From JADJNW01 sp964526645 (GTDB lineage: Bacteria > Bacteroidota > Bacteroidia > Chitinophagales > Saprospiraceae), in contig CAZGJN010000012.1 of NCBI GenBank assembly GCA_964526645.1, positions 22,830-86,829 of the forward strand: a DNA stretch of 64,000 nt. The letters are read 5' to 3'. The position numbers were made by a program, and so were the translations under genes. Positions within the stretch are counted from its first letter, which is position 1. Every line of letters begins with the position of its first letter. Below are positions 43,162 to 52,248 of the stretch, one piece after another. The notes beneath the pieces were generated by a model. That model was not told where the DNA came from and made no database searches. It was given only the letters and a program-made list of their open reading frames with translations.

Positions 43162-44421
43162 ATGCTTTTGGAAAGTAATCAATATGTATTGAGTGGCGGT
43201 GTAAACCCCTTAGAATTGGCAGACAAATATGGCTTGCCGTTGTATGTGTACGATTGTGCTATCATGGAGCGCCAATATAAACGCATTACAAACGCTTTCA
43301 ATGTCAAACGCTTAAAAATAAACTATGCCTGCAAAGCGCTCAATAATATCAATGTATTAAAGTTTTTTAAGAAGATGGGTGCCGGTTTGGATACGGTATC
43401 TATTCAAGAGGTGCTGCTTGGGCTGGAAGCTGGATTCAAACCACAGGACATTATCTATACGCCTAATTGTGTGAGCCTTGAGGAAATCGAGATGGCGGTG
43501 CAAAAAGGTGTGCGCATCAATATTGATAATATTTCCATCCTGGAACAATTTGGGCAAGCTTATCCAGATGTACCCGTTTGTATTCGGATCAATCCCCACA
43601 TTATGGCGGGCGGGAACGCTAAAACGTCCGTAGGTCACATTGACTCAAAATTCGGCATTTCTATCCACCAAATGCCTTTAGTGCGCCGCTTGGTGGAAGC
43701 AACCAACATAAAGGTGGAAGGGATTCATATGCACACGGGGTCAGATATCCTTGATGCGGAAGTATTTCTCATGGGCGCAGAGATTTTGTTAAATATTGCA
43801 AAAGATTACAAATATTTGGATTATATAGATTTTGGTAGTGGCTTTAAAGTACCTTACAAAACAGGGGATATTGAAACGGATATTGAAGACCTGGGCGAAA
43901 AAATATCGGCGCGGTTTAATAACTTCTGCAAGGAATATGGCAAAGAACTGGCACTTTTGTTTGAGCCGGGTAAATTTTTGGTGAGTGAAGCTGGTTATTT
44001 TTTGGTGAAGGTAAACGTAATCAAGCAAACCACATCAACTGTTTTTGCAGGGGTGGACTCGGGGCTGAATCACCTGATTCGGCCTATGTTTTACAATGCT
44101 TACCACCGCATTACAAATATTTCAAATCCAAATGGAAAATCGCGCTTTTATACGATAGTAGGCTATATTTGCGAGACGGATACCTTTGGTGTAAATCGCC
44201 AGATCGCAGAGATTCATGAGGGAGATGTGTTGTGTTTTCACAATGCGGGGGCTTATTGCTTTACGATGTCTTCCAATTATAATTCTCGATTTCGTCCGGC
44301 AGAGGTACTAATTTTTGAAGGAAAAGATTACCTCATTCGGCAGCGCGAAACAATAGAAGACATCCTTCGCAATCAAGTAGAAATGGATATTTTTCAAGAA
44401 AAAGTGGTTGAAAAAGTATAA
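43162..44421 (+). CDS. lysA: Diaminopimelate decarboxylase
   Basis: A PLP enzyme of 419 residues that makes lysine from meso-diaminopimelate. The cofactor lysine is residue 58 in INYACKALNN. HMHTGSDI follows the barrel strand, then DFGSGFKVPY (phosphate loop) and LLFEPGKFLVSEAGYFL. The active-site cysteine region is GYICETDTFG, and the C-terminal HNAGAYCFTMSSNYNSRFRP is typical. The order and length match LysA of Bacteroidota. The histidine-phosphatase lipoprotein gene begins 9 bases after its stop, suggesting an operon without an obvious pathway link. Confidence 0.95.
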   Translation: MLLESNQYVLSGGVNPLELADKYGLPLYVYDCAIMERQYKRITNAFNVKRLKINYACKALNNINVLKFFKKMGAGLDTVSIQEVLLGLEAGFKPQDIIYTPNCVSLEEIEMAVQKGVRINIDNISILEQFGQAYPDVPVCIRINPHIMAGGNAKTSVGHIDSKFGISIHQMPLVRRLVEATNIKVEGIHMHTGSDILDAEVFLMGAEILLNIAKDYKYLDYIDFGSGFKVPYKTGDIETDIEDLGEKISARFNNFCKEYGKELALLFEPGKFLVSEAGYFLVKVNVIKQTTSTVFAGVDSGLNHLIRPMFYNAYHRITNISNPNGKSRFYTIVGYICETDTFGVNRQIAEIHEGDVLCFHNAGAYCFTMSSNYNSRFRPAEVLIFEGKDYLIRQRETIEDILRNQVEMDIFQEKVVEKV

Positions 44422-44430
44422 AAAAAGGAT

Positions 44431-45054
44431 ATGAAACGAATCGCTATTTTATGGGTAGTTATCATTTTGGCTGCAAGTGCTTGCAAAAAAGATGGCACAG
44501 GTACTTCATCGGGTGAAGCAATCAAAGTTTTTGAGGAAAAGTTGATTCAAATCACCCCAGATGCCCTGTTATTTTCAGGTGGCAATAGAGAAGCCTTACC
44601 TTTCTCTGGTGATACGACGGCTACTACTTTTATTTTGGTGCGCCATGCAGAGAAAGATACCACCAATAAAAATGATCCTGATTTAACACAGGCGGGAAAA
44701 GATCGCGCCAGGTTGTTGGCAGATGTGGTACAGCTTATTAAAATTGACGCAGTTTATTCTACACAGCTACTACGAACGCTAAAAACAGCTACGCCCACCG
44801 TAGCAATGCAAAAAGCGCCTTTGATACCCTACAATGCGGAGGAATCAGAAGCACTCATGCAGCGGCTGGTGACAACAGAGCAGGGGAAGACCTTCGTGAT
44901 CATTGGGCATTCCAACAATATTCCTCAGATGCTGAATAAAATAGGTGGAAAAGATAAATTTGCCCGGATAGAAGAATCAGATTACGATAATATCTACATC
45001 GTAAAAGCAGCCAATAAGGGCAAGAAAATTAACTTTTTTCAAGCTTTTTTTTAA
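44431..45054 (+). CDS. Lipoprotein of the histidine phosphatase superfamily
   Basis: The 207-residue protein carries a lipoprotein signal (MKRIAILWVVIILAASAC; lipobox ASAC). The phosphatase core has TFILVRHAEKD, where RHxE provides the catalytic histidine; DLTQAGKDRARLLADVVQ; YSTQLLRTLKTATP; and the second histidine in FVIIGHSNNIPQML. Size fits the small SixA/phosphoglycerate-mutase-like branch. It would act in the periplasm on an unknown phosphate ester. It is probably co-transcribed with lysA. Confidence 0.9.
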   Translation: MKRIAILWVVIILAASACKKDGTGTSSGEAIKVFEEKLIQITPDALLFSGGNREALPFSGDTTATTFILVRHAEKDTTNKNDPDLTQAGKDRARLLADVVQLIKIDAVYSTQLLRTLKTATPTVAMQKAPLIPYNAEESEALMQRLVTTEQGKTFVIIGHSNNIPQMLNKIGGKDKFARIEESDYDNIYIVKAANKGKKINFFQAFF

Positions 45055-45156
45055 GCAGTTGTTTTAGTTTAAATAAGGTTTGTTTTTTAATAAAATGCTG
45101 ATTGACTGTTAGTTGTGATTGTATCAGTAAATCGGCGCATTAGTTTATTAAACGCA

Positions 45157-47898
45157 ATGGAACTTTCTACCAGATATAACCCGCAGGAGACAGAGTCTCG
45201 GTGGTATCATTATTGGTTGGAGCGCAATTATTTTCACTCCGAACCAGACGAGCGCGAGCCATTCACCATTGTGATCCCTCCACCCAATGTGACCGGGGTG
45301 CTGCACATGGGGCACATGCTCAACAACACAATTCAGGATATTCTGATTCGCAAAGCGCGCTTAGCGGGTAAAAATGCCTGTTGGGTACCTGGTACAGATC
45401 ATGCCTCCATTGCTACGGAAGCGAAGGTGGTGCAATTATTGCGAGAAAGAGGTATTAAAAAATCAGATATTTCAAGAGAAGAATTTCTGAAATACGCTTT
45501 TGAATGGAAAGAAAAATACGGCGGCATTATCCTGGAGCAATTGAAGAAACTTGGTGCTTCCTGCGATTGGCAACGCACCCGCTTTACGATGGAAGACTCC
45601 CTGTCAAAAGCAGTTATTCATGTCTTTGTAGATTTATATAAAAAAGGAAAGATTTATCGCGGCTTGCGGATGACCAACTGGGATCCGGCGGCACAGACAG
45701 TGCTATCCAATGAAGAGGTCATTTATAAAGAAGCTAACTCTCAGCTTTTTTATATCAAATATTTTATAGAAGGATTTGATTCCGAAGGGATTGTGATCGC
45801 AACGCAACGCCCGGAGACGATCATGGCGGATACCGCCATCGCCGTTCACCCAGAAGATGAGCGCTATCAATCCTGGATTGGCAAAAACGTGCGCATTCCT
45901 CTGATTGATAAACCGATCCCAGTTATAGCTGATACCTATGTTGATCGCCAATTCGGTACGGGCGCTTTAAAAATCACACCGGCACACGATCAAAATGACT
46001 ACGCTGTAGGCGAACGGCACCAATTACCTGTGGTAGATATTTTGAATGCGGATGGAACGCTGAATGAAAACGCGCAGATTCTCATTGGAGAAGACCGCTT
46101 TGTAGCCCGCAAGAAAATTAAAAAATTGCTGGAAGCGGCTGGTAATTTGGTTAAAATCGAAGATTATAAAACCAATATCGGACACTCCGAGCGCACCGAT
46201 GCAGTGGTAGAACCGCGCCTTACATTGCAATGGTTCTTGGAAATGAAAGACTTTGCGCGCACCGCACTGCAATCCGTCAAAAGCGGCGAAGTGACTTTCT
46301 ATCCTGAAAGTATGTGGAATATGTACTACAATTGGCTGAACGAAGAGAACGTCAGAGATTGGTGCATCTCAAGGCAATTGTGGTGGGGGCAACGGATTCC
46401 AGCCTATTATCTCCTTGATGCGCAAACGAATGAGGAACTTATTTTTGTAGCAGCAACACCAGCAGAAGCCCTGGTGCAAGCAAAGGAAAGAACAGGCAAT
46501 CCGAAATTGACATTAGCAGATTTGCGGCAGGATGAGGACGTAGTGGACACCTGGTTTTCCTCCTGGCTGTGGCCTATTTCGGTTTTTGATGGTTTTGAAG
46601 ACCCAAAAGAGTTGAAGTATTACTATCCGACAAATGTATTGGTGACAGGCTGGGACATTATGTTTTTCTGGGTGGCACGCATGATTATGGCGGGGTATGA
46701 ATGGTCGGAAACTTTGCTGGGTGCGGAAATAACAGATAAAAAAGGCAGACAGCCATTCTACGATGTTTATTTTACCGGAATGGTAAGAGATAACAAGCGC
46801 CGCAAGATGAGCAAATCGCTTGGCAACTCTCCTGATGCCTTAAAACTGATTGAAAATTATGGGGCAGATGGCGTTCGTTTCGGGATGATGGCAAGCGCTG
46901 CGGCTGGTAATGACATCATTTTTGATGCACCTTTTGATCCTGAAACAAAGCAAGTATTAAACGAAAGCAAACTCTGCGAGCAAGGTCGTAATTTTTGCAA
47001 TAAAATGTGGAATGCCCTGCGCCTCATCAAAGGTTGGGAAGTGACAGACGAACTGGTAGATGACGAAATCGCAGCAGTCAATGAGCTTGCAGGGCGCTGG
47101 ATTACCCAAAAGTTATCACTCATACTAACAGAAATAGACACTAACTTTCAACAATATCGGCTCTCGGATGCTTTGATGACACTGTACAAGTTTATCTGGG
47201 ATGATTTCTGCTCCTGGTACCTGGAGATGATCAAGCCGGCATACGGAGAACCCATTGATAGAGCCACATTGGACCACACCATTGATGTTTTTAGCAAATT
47301 GATGACGGCATTGCATCCTTTTATGCCTTTTGTAACCGAAGAAATTTGGCAGCAACTCGCAGACCGGCTGGAAGGGGAAGATTGCATCATTAGTCAATAC
47401 CCTCAATCGGAGGCATTTGACAAAGGATTCATCAATCGGGTAGAACAGGCAAAGGAGCTCGTCACTGCTATACGCGAAGTACGTAATAATAAAGGTTTGA
47501 AGGCAAAAGAAGAGTTGAGTGTGTTTGCGCAGGATACACCGAAGGCACAAGCGATGTTGGCAGAAAAAGGCTTAAGGGCTATGGTTGTCAAAATGGCAAA
47601 CTTGAGCCAATTGGCTCTTACAACAACAGAAGCCGCCAACAGCGTTTCGTTTTTAGTGGATACGGAAAAGTTTTTTGTCGTGTTGCAGCAGACTATCAAT
47701 GTGGAGGAAGAACGAATACGTTTGCTGAAAGATTTAGAATATTATCAGGGTTTTATACAATCTGTTCAGAAGAAATTGAGCAATGAAAACTTTGTAACTG
47801 GTGCTCCTGCCAATGTAGTAGAAATGGAACGCAAAAAATTGTCGGATGGAGAAGAAAAGATTAAAAGCCTGAAGGAGGCTCTTGCGCAATTGAATTAA
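45157..47898 (+). CDS. valS: Valine-tRNA ligase
   Basis: A class I synthetase of 913 residues. The HIGH motif is HMGHMLN within PPPNVTGVLHMGHM. The editing domain contains ATQRPETIMADTAIAVHP and TPAHDQNDYAVGERH. The KMSKS loop is KRRKMSKSLGNSPD. The anticodon-binding helical domain has LHPFMPFVTEEIWQQLADRL, and a C-terminal coiled-coil arm (LLKDLEYYQGFIQSVQKKL) follows, as in bacterial ValRS. The ATG at 45157 (MELSTRYNPQETESRWYHYW) matches the family start; the frame is open 14 codons earlier. Confidence 0.97.
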   Translation: MELSTRYNPQETESRWYHYWLERNYFHSEPDEREPFTIVIPPPNVTGVLHMGHMLNNTIQDILIRKARLAGKNACWVPGTDHASIATEAKVVQLLRERGIKKSDISREEFLKYAFEWKEKYGGIILEQLKKLGASCDWQRTRFTMEDSLSKAVIHVFVDLYKKGKIYRGLRMTNWDPAAQTVLSNEEVIYKEANSQLFYIKYFIEGFDSEGIVIATQRPETIMADTAIAVHPEDERYQSWIGKNVRIPLIDKPIPVIADTYVDRQFGTGALKITPAHDQNDYAVGERHQLPVVDILNADGTLNENAQILIGEDRFVARKKIKKLLEAAGNLVKIEDYKTNIGHSERTDAVVEPRLTLQWFLEMKDFARTALQSVKSGEVTFYPESMWNMYYNWLNEENVRDWCISRQLWWGQRIPAYYLLDAQTNEELIFVAATPAEALVQAKERTGNPKLTLADLRQDEDVVDTWFSSWLWPISVFDGFEDPKELKYYYPTNVLVTGWDIMFFWVARMIMAGYEWSETLLGAEITDKKGRQPFYDVYFTGMVRDNKRRKMSKSLGNSPDALKLIENYGADGVRFGMMASAAAGNDIIFDAPFDPETKQVLNESKLCEQGRNFCNKMWNALRLIKGWEVTDELVDDEIAAVNELAGRWITQKLSLILTEIDTNFQQYRLSDALMTLYKFIWDDFCSWYLEMIKPAYGEPIDRATLDHTIDVFSKLMTALHPFMPFVTEEIWQQLADRLEGEDCIISQYPQSEAFDKGFINRVEQAKELVTAIREVRNNKGLKAKEELSVFAQDTPKAQAMLAEKGLRAMVVKMANLSQLALTTTEAANSVSFLVDTEKFFVVLQQTINVEEERIRLLKDLEYYQGFIQSVQKKLSNENFVTGAPANVVEMERKKLSDGEEKIKSLKEALAQLN

Positions 47899-47906
47899 AA
47901 AAACAG

Positions 47907-47952
47907 AAGTGTGCCGCATTGCAAAAAATGTGACACACTTTATCCTTTTTTT
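47907..47952 (+). terminator. Terminator between valS and the convergent T9SS gene
   Basis: AAGTGTG pairs with CACACTT, with GCAT/ATGT pairing inside, and seven Ts follow five bases later. Confidence 0.7.
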
Positions 47953-49705
47953 AGTGCTGTACGATAAATCGCTTGGTTTTTACACCTTCATCCGTGCGAA
48001 TATGCAATAAATAAGTGCCGGCCGCCAGTTCGCTTGTATCATAAATGGCAGTTTGCTGCCTGATATCGTTGTACATGCTGTGCCAAAGGGTTCTTCCCAT
48101 TGTATCCATTACCTTTAATTCCGCCTGAGCGGCGTTGCTTTCCAGTTCTACTTTTATATTCAAGAAGCCATTTGCAGGGTTGGGAAACACATGCACCTGT
48201 TCATCTCTTAGTTGAGGTTCGTTTGTACTGGTGCTGCCTTCCTCCCGAATATTCATGCGCGCCAGAGCCGTCGTTTCTGCTCCGAAGCCTCCCAAAAACC
48301 AAGTACCATTTTTTACAACTGTAGCCAGATCGTAATAATAGCCAATGGTGCTAAAAGGGACAAACATTTCGGGTGTGTATTGGATAGTGAGTAGGTAATC
48401 GCCGCGATCCAACTTCACGCCGGGTATGAGTTCTCCATCCACAGGGAACAATTCCACGGTGATAGGGTCAAAGTTTTCTTCTGTCGTAAATTCATAAGAA
48501 CCAAAGCCAACAACATCCAAATCATCGTCATTAAAATCAGGATTATTATCCGGTACTACTTTGTAAAGGATGACAGAAACCGACTTTCCCTGATGGGCAT
48601 TATCTTGGCTGGCTACCGAAATAAAAGCTTCATACGCTTCATAGCCTTCGTTTACGATACTGTAAAAATTACCTATTTCCCAAAATTCACCAACCACCTC
48701 ATCCGGTTGCGTAGCAGAAACGATAATACCATCGTCTTTTGCAAAGACATTTTCTGTAATGGCAAATGACAGTTCCAACGAGTTATTTTCTGGCGAAACA
48801 TCCGATTCGGCTTGCGTAGCCGAATAACTGACCGTATAATTACCGATAGCAGTTGGCACAAAAGCATCTTCCAGAAGGACCGTGTCCGTCACACCAGGCA
48901 AAAGTTCGTTAATAATTTCGGACGTTGAAAAGCTACTGCCATTATCACTGCTCACGGCGGCTTTAATCTCGATATTCGTTTGTTTGGCAGCGCCTCTGTT
49001 CGACAAACGATAAGCAAAAAAGACGCTATCCGCCTGGGAAATCGGCGTAGCAAAATTAGTAGGAATCAATGGGTTATTGATTACCAGGTCATTGGCAGGC
49101 AAAGGATTAGTATCGAATAAACCGATATCGTCAATTCGCCAGGTATATTCAAAAAAGCCCCGCCACCGGAAGCGTATAAAAACATTGGCTTGGTTGGCGG
49201 CTTCTGGCAATTCCACCGTTACCACCTGCACCGGATCAGAGAGGTCATTTTGTTCAACATCTGTCAGAATGGGTTTATAAACAAAAGTAGTGCCATTCGT
49301 ACTTACGCCTACTTCTGCTTTGGAAACATCCCCTACGGAGAAATAAGCGTACTGGTTTTCGCAACGTAGGAAAACTTTGCTTTTGCCGGTACAATTGATC
49401 GCTTTGGAAGTAAAAAAAACATCGTGTGCAAAGTTGCCATTGGCATCCGAATTAAAAATGACGAACCCATTGGAGGCAGTGGTAGAAGCAAAATCGGCTT
49501 GCCCATTAAAAATACCGTCAGGGTTGTTGCTCCACTTCCAGGTTTCTGGACCGCCATTGGTGCCTCCCTTTGTCCAGTTTTCCTGAAATGCTTGCGCATT
49601 AGGGAAAGTTTCGGAGAAAAATGGAGTGGGGTTTTGGGCCAAGCCCAGCAGCGGCAATGTGGTGTACGCCATTGTCATGCAGTAAAAAAGTAAATGTTTT
49701 TTCAT
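47951..49705 (-). CDS. Secreted protein with type IX secretion C-terminal sorting domain
   Basis: A protein of 584 residues. A signal peptide (MKKHLLFYCMTMAYTTLPLL) is followed by a beta-sandwich region (SETFPNAQAFQENWTKGG, WRIDDIGLFDTNP, resembling MAM/jelly-roll domains). An Ig-like CARDB-type stretch comes next (VINNPLIPTNFATPISQADS), then a further domain, and the Por/T9SS sorting domain (VHVFPNPANGFLNIKVELES, YLLHIRTDEGVKTKRFIVQH). It should be exported by Sec and then the T9SS to the cell surface or medium. The ATG at 49705 is chosen because it starts the signal peptide. The ligand or role is unknown. Confidence 0.88.
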   Translation of the reverse strand: MKKHLLFYCMTMAYTTLPLLGLAQNPTPFFSETFPNAQAFQENWTKGGTNGGPETWKWSNNPDGIFNGQADFASTTASNGFVIFNSDANGNFAHDVFFTSKAINCTGKSKVFLRCENQYAYFSVGDVSKAEVGVSTNGTTFVYKPILTDVEQNDLSDPVQVVTVELPEAANQANVFIRFRWRGFFEYTWRIDDIGLFDTNPLPANDLVINNPLIPTNFATPISQADSVFFAYRLSNRGAAKQTNIEIKAAVSSDNGSSFSTSEIINELLPGVTDTVLLEDAFVPTAIGNYTVSYSATQAESDVSPENNSLELSFAITENVFAKDDGIIVSATQPDEVVGEFWEIGNFYSIVNEGYEAYEAFISVASQDNAHQGKSVSVILYKVVPDNNPDFNDDDLDVVGFGSYEFTTEENFDPITVELFPVDGELIPGVKLDRGDYLLTIQYTPEMFVPFSTIGYYYDLATVVKNGTWFLGGFGAETTALARMNIREEGSTSTNEPQLRDEQVHVFPNPANGFLNIKVELESNAAQAELKVMDTMGRTLWHSMYNDIRQQTAIYDTSELAAGTYLLHIRTDEGVKTKRFIVQH

Positions 49706-49860
49706 GTTGAATATTTTAAAACTTTTGAAAACAGTGGGTGAAAGAACAAAAAGAATGCAGGCGAAAGGTAAATTCTTTTTGCAAAATTTGCTCAAAAATT
49801 CCAAAAACTCTACACCAAATGACAATTGTGGAATCATTTCGACAGCAAAAGCAACCTTTT

Positions 49861-50853
49861 TTAAGACAAAGCTTGGATTTGTTCGTACTCCAGTTGCAGT
49901 TGTTGTTTGTCAACGGGTACTACACCCACCCGCTCACACACCTGCCCGCCGGCGAGGTTAGATAGGATAGCAATTTCTTTGATACTCAATCCCAATGCCA
50001 AGCCTAAGGAAGCCACGCTGATCACGGTATCACCAGCGCCACTCACATCGGCTATGGATCGCGGGCGTGTACCCACCAGATGGTTTTCACCATTCCTATC
50101 AATAAAGAGTCCTTTTTCGGATAAGGTAATGAGCGTGTATTGATTGCCCAACTGCTCGCGAACGTAGGCGGCTGCTTTGGCCAGGGAAGCTTGTGCTGTA
50201 TCAAGGGGTGTGTTGAGCTGGCTGCGAATTTCTTTTAAATTAGGTTTGAATAGCGTGACGTGCTTGTATGCCCAAAAATTTTTATACTTGGGATCTACCG
50301 CTGTAGGAATGTCGCGCTTGATCGCTTCCAGCATGATGTTTCGAATCACCTTTTCGTTCAAGACCCCCTTGTTGTAATCCTGAAAAAGGATGACGTGGAT
50401 GTCTTTGTCTTCCAAAATGGAATAGATGATATTTAGATAGGCTTTTGATTCTTTTTCGGTAAGGTCTTTGGTGACTTCTTCGTCCACCCGCAACAATTGT
50501 TGGCTACCCGCCAGGATTCGGGTTTTTATTGTTGTGATGCGTTCTTGACTTTGAAAAATTCCTTTCGTAGATAGTTGGTTGTCAGGGAGTAATTCCATGA
50601 AAGCGGCAGCATTGGCATCTTGCCCAATGACGCTGCATAAATACGGCGTAGCACCCAATGCTTTGATATTCAGCGCCACATTGGCAGCACCGCCCAAACG
50701 ATTTTCTTTTTGCTGGAGGTGTACGACCGGCACAGGTGCTTCTGGTGAAATTCGATCTACCGTCCCTGAAAAATAGCGATCAATCATTACATCACCGACA
50801 ATCAGGACATTCAAGTTGTTAAAAGCGCTAAAAATATTAGATGAGAAAGCCAT
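49861..50853 (-). CDS. PfkB-family kinase, RfaE1/HldE kinase-domain type
   Basis: The 330-residue sugar kinase has family motifs VLIVGDVMIDRYFSGTVDRI and SPEAPVPVV at the start, then ENRLGGAANVALNIKALGA. The ATP/anion-hole signature IADVSGAGDTVISVASLGLA near the C terminus has the catalytic aspartate. The SPEAPVPVV segment is typical of D-glycero-beta-D-manno-heptose-7-phosphate kinase (HldE domain 1). No nucleotidyltransferase domain is fused, so it is an RfaE1-type stand-alone kinase for LPS heptose. The ATG at 50853 is chosen over TTG at 50859. Confidence 0.87.
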   Translation of the reverse strand: MAFSSNIFSAFNNLNVLIVGDVMIDRYFSGTVDRISPEAPVPVVHLQQKENRLGGAANVALNIKALGATPYLCSVIGQDANAAAFMELLPDNQLSTKGIFQSQERITTIKTRILAGSQQLLRVDEEVTKDLTEKESKAYLNIIYSILEDKDIHVILFQDYNKGVLNEKVIRNIMLEAIKRDIPTAVDPKYKNFWAYKHVTLFKPNLKEIRSQLNTPLDTAQASLAKAAAYVREQLGNQYTLITLSEKGLFIDRNGENHLVGTRPRSIADVSGAGDTVISVASLGLALGLSIKEIAILSNLAGGQVCERVGVVPVDKQQLQLEYEQIQALS

Positions 50854-50993
50854 TGGCAATTGTTGTTACTCCAATCTTGGATGAACAGCAAAAGTATAAA
50901 ATCAATGCCGAATCCAATAAATTGCCTTGGAAGTAAAATTAGAAAACCGGCTGAGGGACTCGATTTTTCTACATCGGCATAGCGCCACTTTGT

Positions 50994-51980
50994 TTATAAA
51001 TCGCTGAAATGAAGGGCGATACCTTTGTACTGTGATGCTGCGCTTTTTTCTGCTTCAAAACGATTGAGTACTTTTTGGGCATAAGCTGCTATGGCTGAAG
51101 CACTCATTGACCCAGTGGCTTCAGTACGAAGGGCATCGGTGATATAGCTGTGCAAAAGTGATTCGTATTGGCGTTGGAACAAATGGGGATGCGCAAAAAT
51201 GTCGGTTCCTAATATTTGATCCCCGCTGATTGCTATCAACCCTACCACTTGCTCTGTATTTTCCAATTTTTGAGAAAAATAATTCAAATATGCGTCTCGT
51301 AGCTGGGTGAAGGATTCGGATTTTTCTAAATCGGCATAAGCACCCGTGGGCGAATTGACGTTATACCTGGCTCTGATCTGGCTGACTTTTTCCCACACGG
51401 CGTCTTGTCCTTCTTGCTGCGCCAGCGTTTTTCTGATCTCATTGGAAGCGACATTGTAATAGCCTTTGAAGGCGTACACTTTTTTTTCGTTTTTATCCGT
51501 AGCTTCAGGTTCTTCCTGCGGTGCATAATCCCAGCGATGGGGCTCTACACAAAAGACTGGTACATCCTGAATCGTTCTGGGCATTACCACTGCATCCGCT
51601 GCAATGACCCGATCCTGGCGACCACCTTGCACGATATCGCCACTCATTAAAAAAACGGGAAATTCCGATTTATTTTGCACCGTGAGGGTATTCACTGCAT
51701 TATGATCATCAAAACGCCCAAAGGGCTTTTTCTCTGTAATTCTAAAACGAGGCGTTTCGATGGCATCTTTGAGTGGAAGTAATTCCGCTGCTGCGGCTCT
51801 ATCACGGATGAATTCCTGGCTGGCCAGCAGCGGCAGGAGTTTTAAATTTTTATATTCCAGTGTTTTATCGGCTTCGTACCATATTTGGGTAGCTGCGGTT
51901 TGTTGCGTGGTTTCGCTTTTTTCTTGTTGGCAGGCAGTTAGGCATGCAGCAAATGATAGGAAGAAAAACATTTTTTTCAT
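50994..51980 (-). CDS. ARPP-1/DUF6569-domain lipoprotein
   Basis: A protein of 328 residues with a lipoprotein signal MKKMFFFLSFAACLTACQQ (lipobox LTAC). The body matches the ARPP-1 family from memory: EYKNLKLLPLLASQEFIRD, FPVFLMSGDIVQGGRQDRVI (a conserved GDIxxGGRQxR core), then VPVFCVEPHRWDY and TGAYADLEKSE. In archaea this family was noted among alkaline-replicon proteins; no enzymatic activity is known. It sits between the heptose-kinase-like gene and the microprotein, all on the minus strand. Confidence 0.8.
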   Translation of the reverse strand: MKKMFFFLSFAACLTACQQEKSETTQQTAATQIWYEADKTLEYKNLKLLPLLASQEFIRDRAAAAELLPLKDAIETPRFRITEKKPFGRFDDHNAVNTLTVQNKSEFPVFLMSGDIVQGGRQDRVIAADAVVMPRTIQDVPVFCVEPHRWDYAPQEEPEATDKNEKKVYAFKGYYNVASNEIRKTLAQQEGQDAVWEKVSQIRARYNVNSPTGAYADLEKSESFTQLRDAYLNYFSQKLENTEQVVGLIAISGDQILGTDIFAHPHLFQRQYESLLHSYITDALRTEATGSMSASAIAAYAQKVLNRFEAEKSAASQYKGIALHFSDL

Positions 51981-52046
51981 AGCAAAGGCATTTTGAGCGA
52001 TATCCAACAAATATAACTCAAATTTTAAACGTAGCCAAATATGTGA

Positions 52047-52184
52047 TCAGGAGCTTTGAAAAATAATAAAAAGCAAAACAAGCAAGGCAAGCGTTGCTAT
52101 GATTACAATCGTCATAAATTTTCGAGCTTCCTGCTTATTGCGCGCTTCCTGCCGCAGTTTTCTTTTCTTCACTCTTGTCGCCAT
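52047..52184 (-). CDS. 45-residue membrane microprotein
   Basis: A short ORF with ATG at 52184 begins MATRVKKRKLRQEARNKQEA (strongly basic, Lys/Arg rich). It is followed by one transmembrane helix (MTIVIIATLALLVLLFIIF) and ends QSS. Basic N terminus plus helix predicts a single-pass protein with the charged part in the cytoplasm. No homologue is recognised. It fills the gap between the ARPP-1 gene and the PIF1-like helicase gene on the same strand. The clear start codon and membrane helix favour a real gene. Confidence 0.6.
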   Translation of the reverse strand: MATRVKKRKLRQEARNKQEARKFMTIVIIATLALLVLLFIIFQSS

Positions 52185-52248
52185 GTTGCAAAAAAATAAA
52201 GGTTTTAGATGCTTCTTGCCCCGCTAAAGTAAGAATTTGTCTGTAAAA

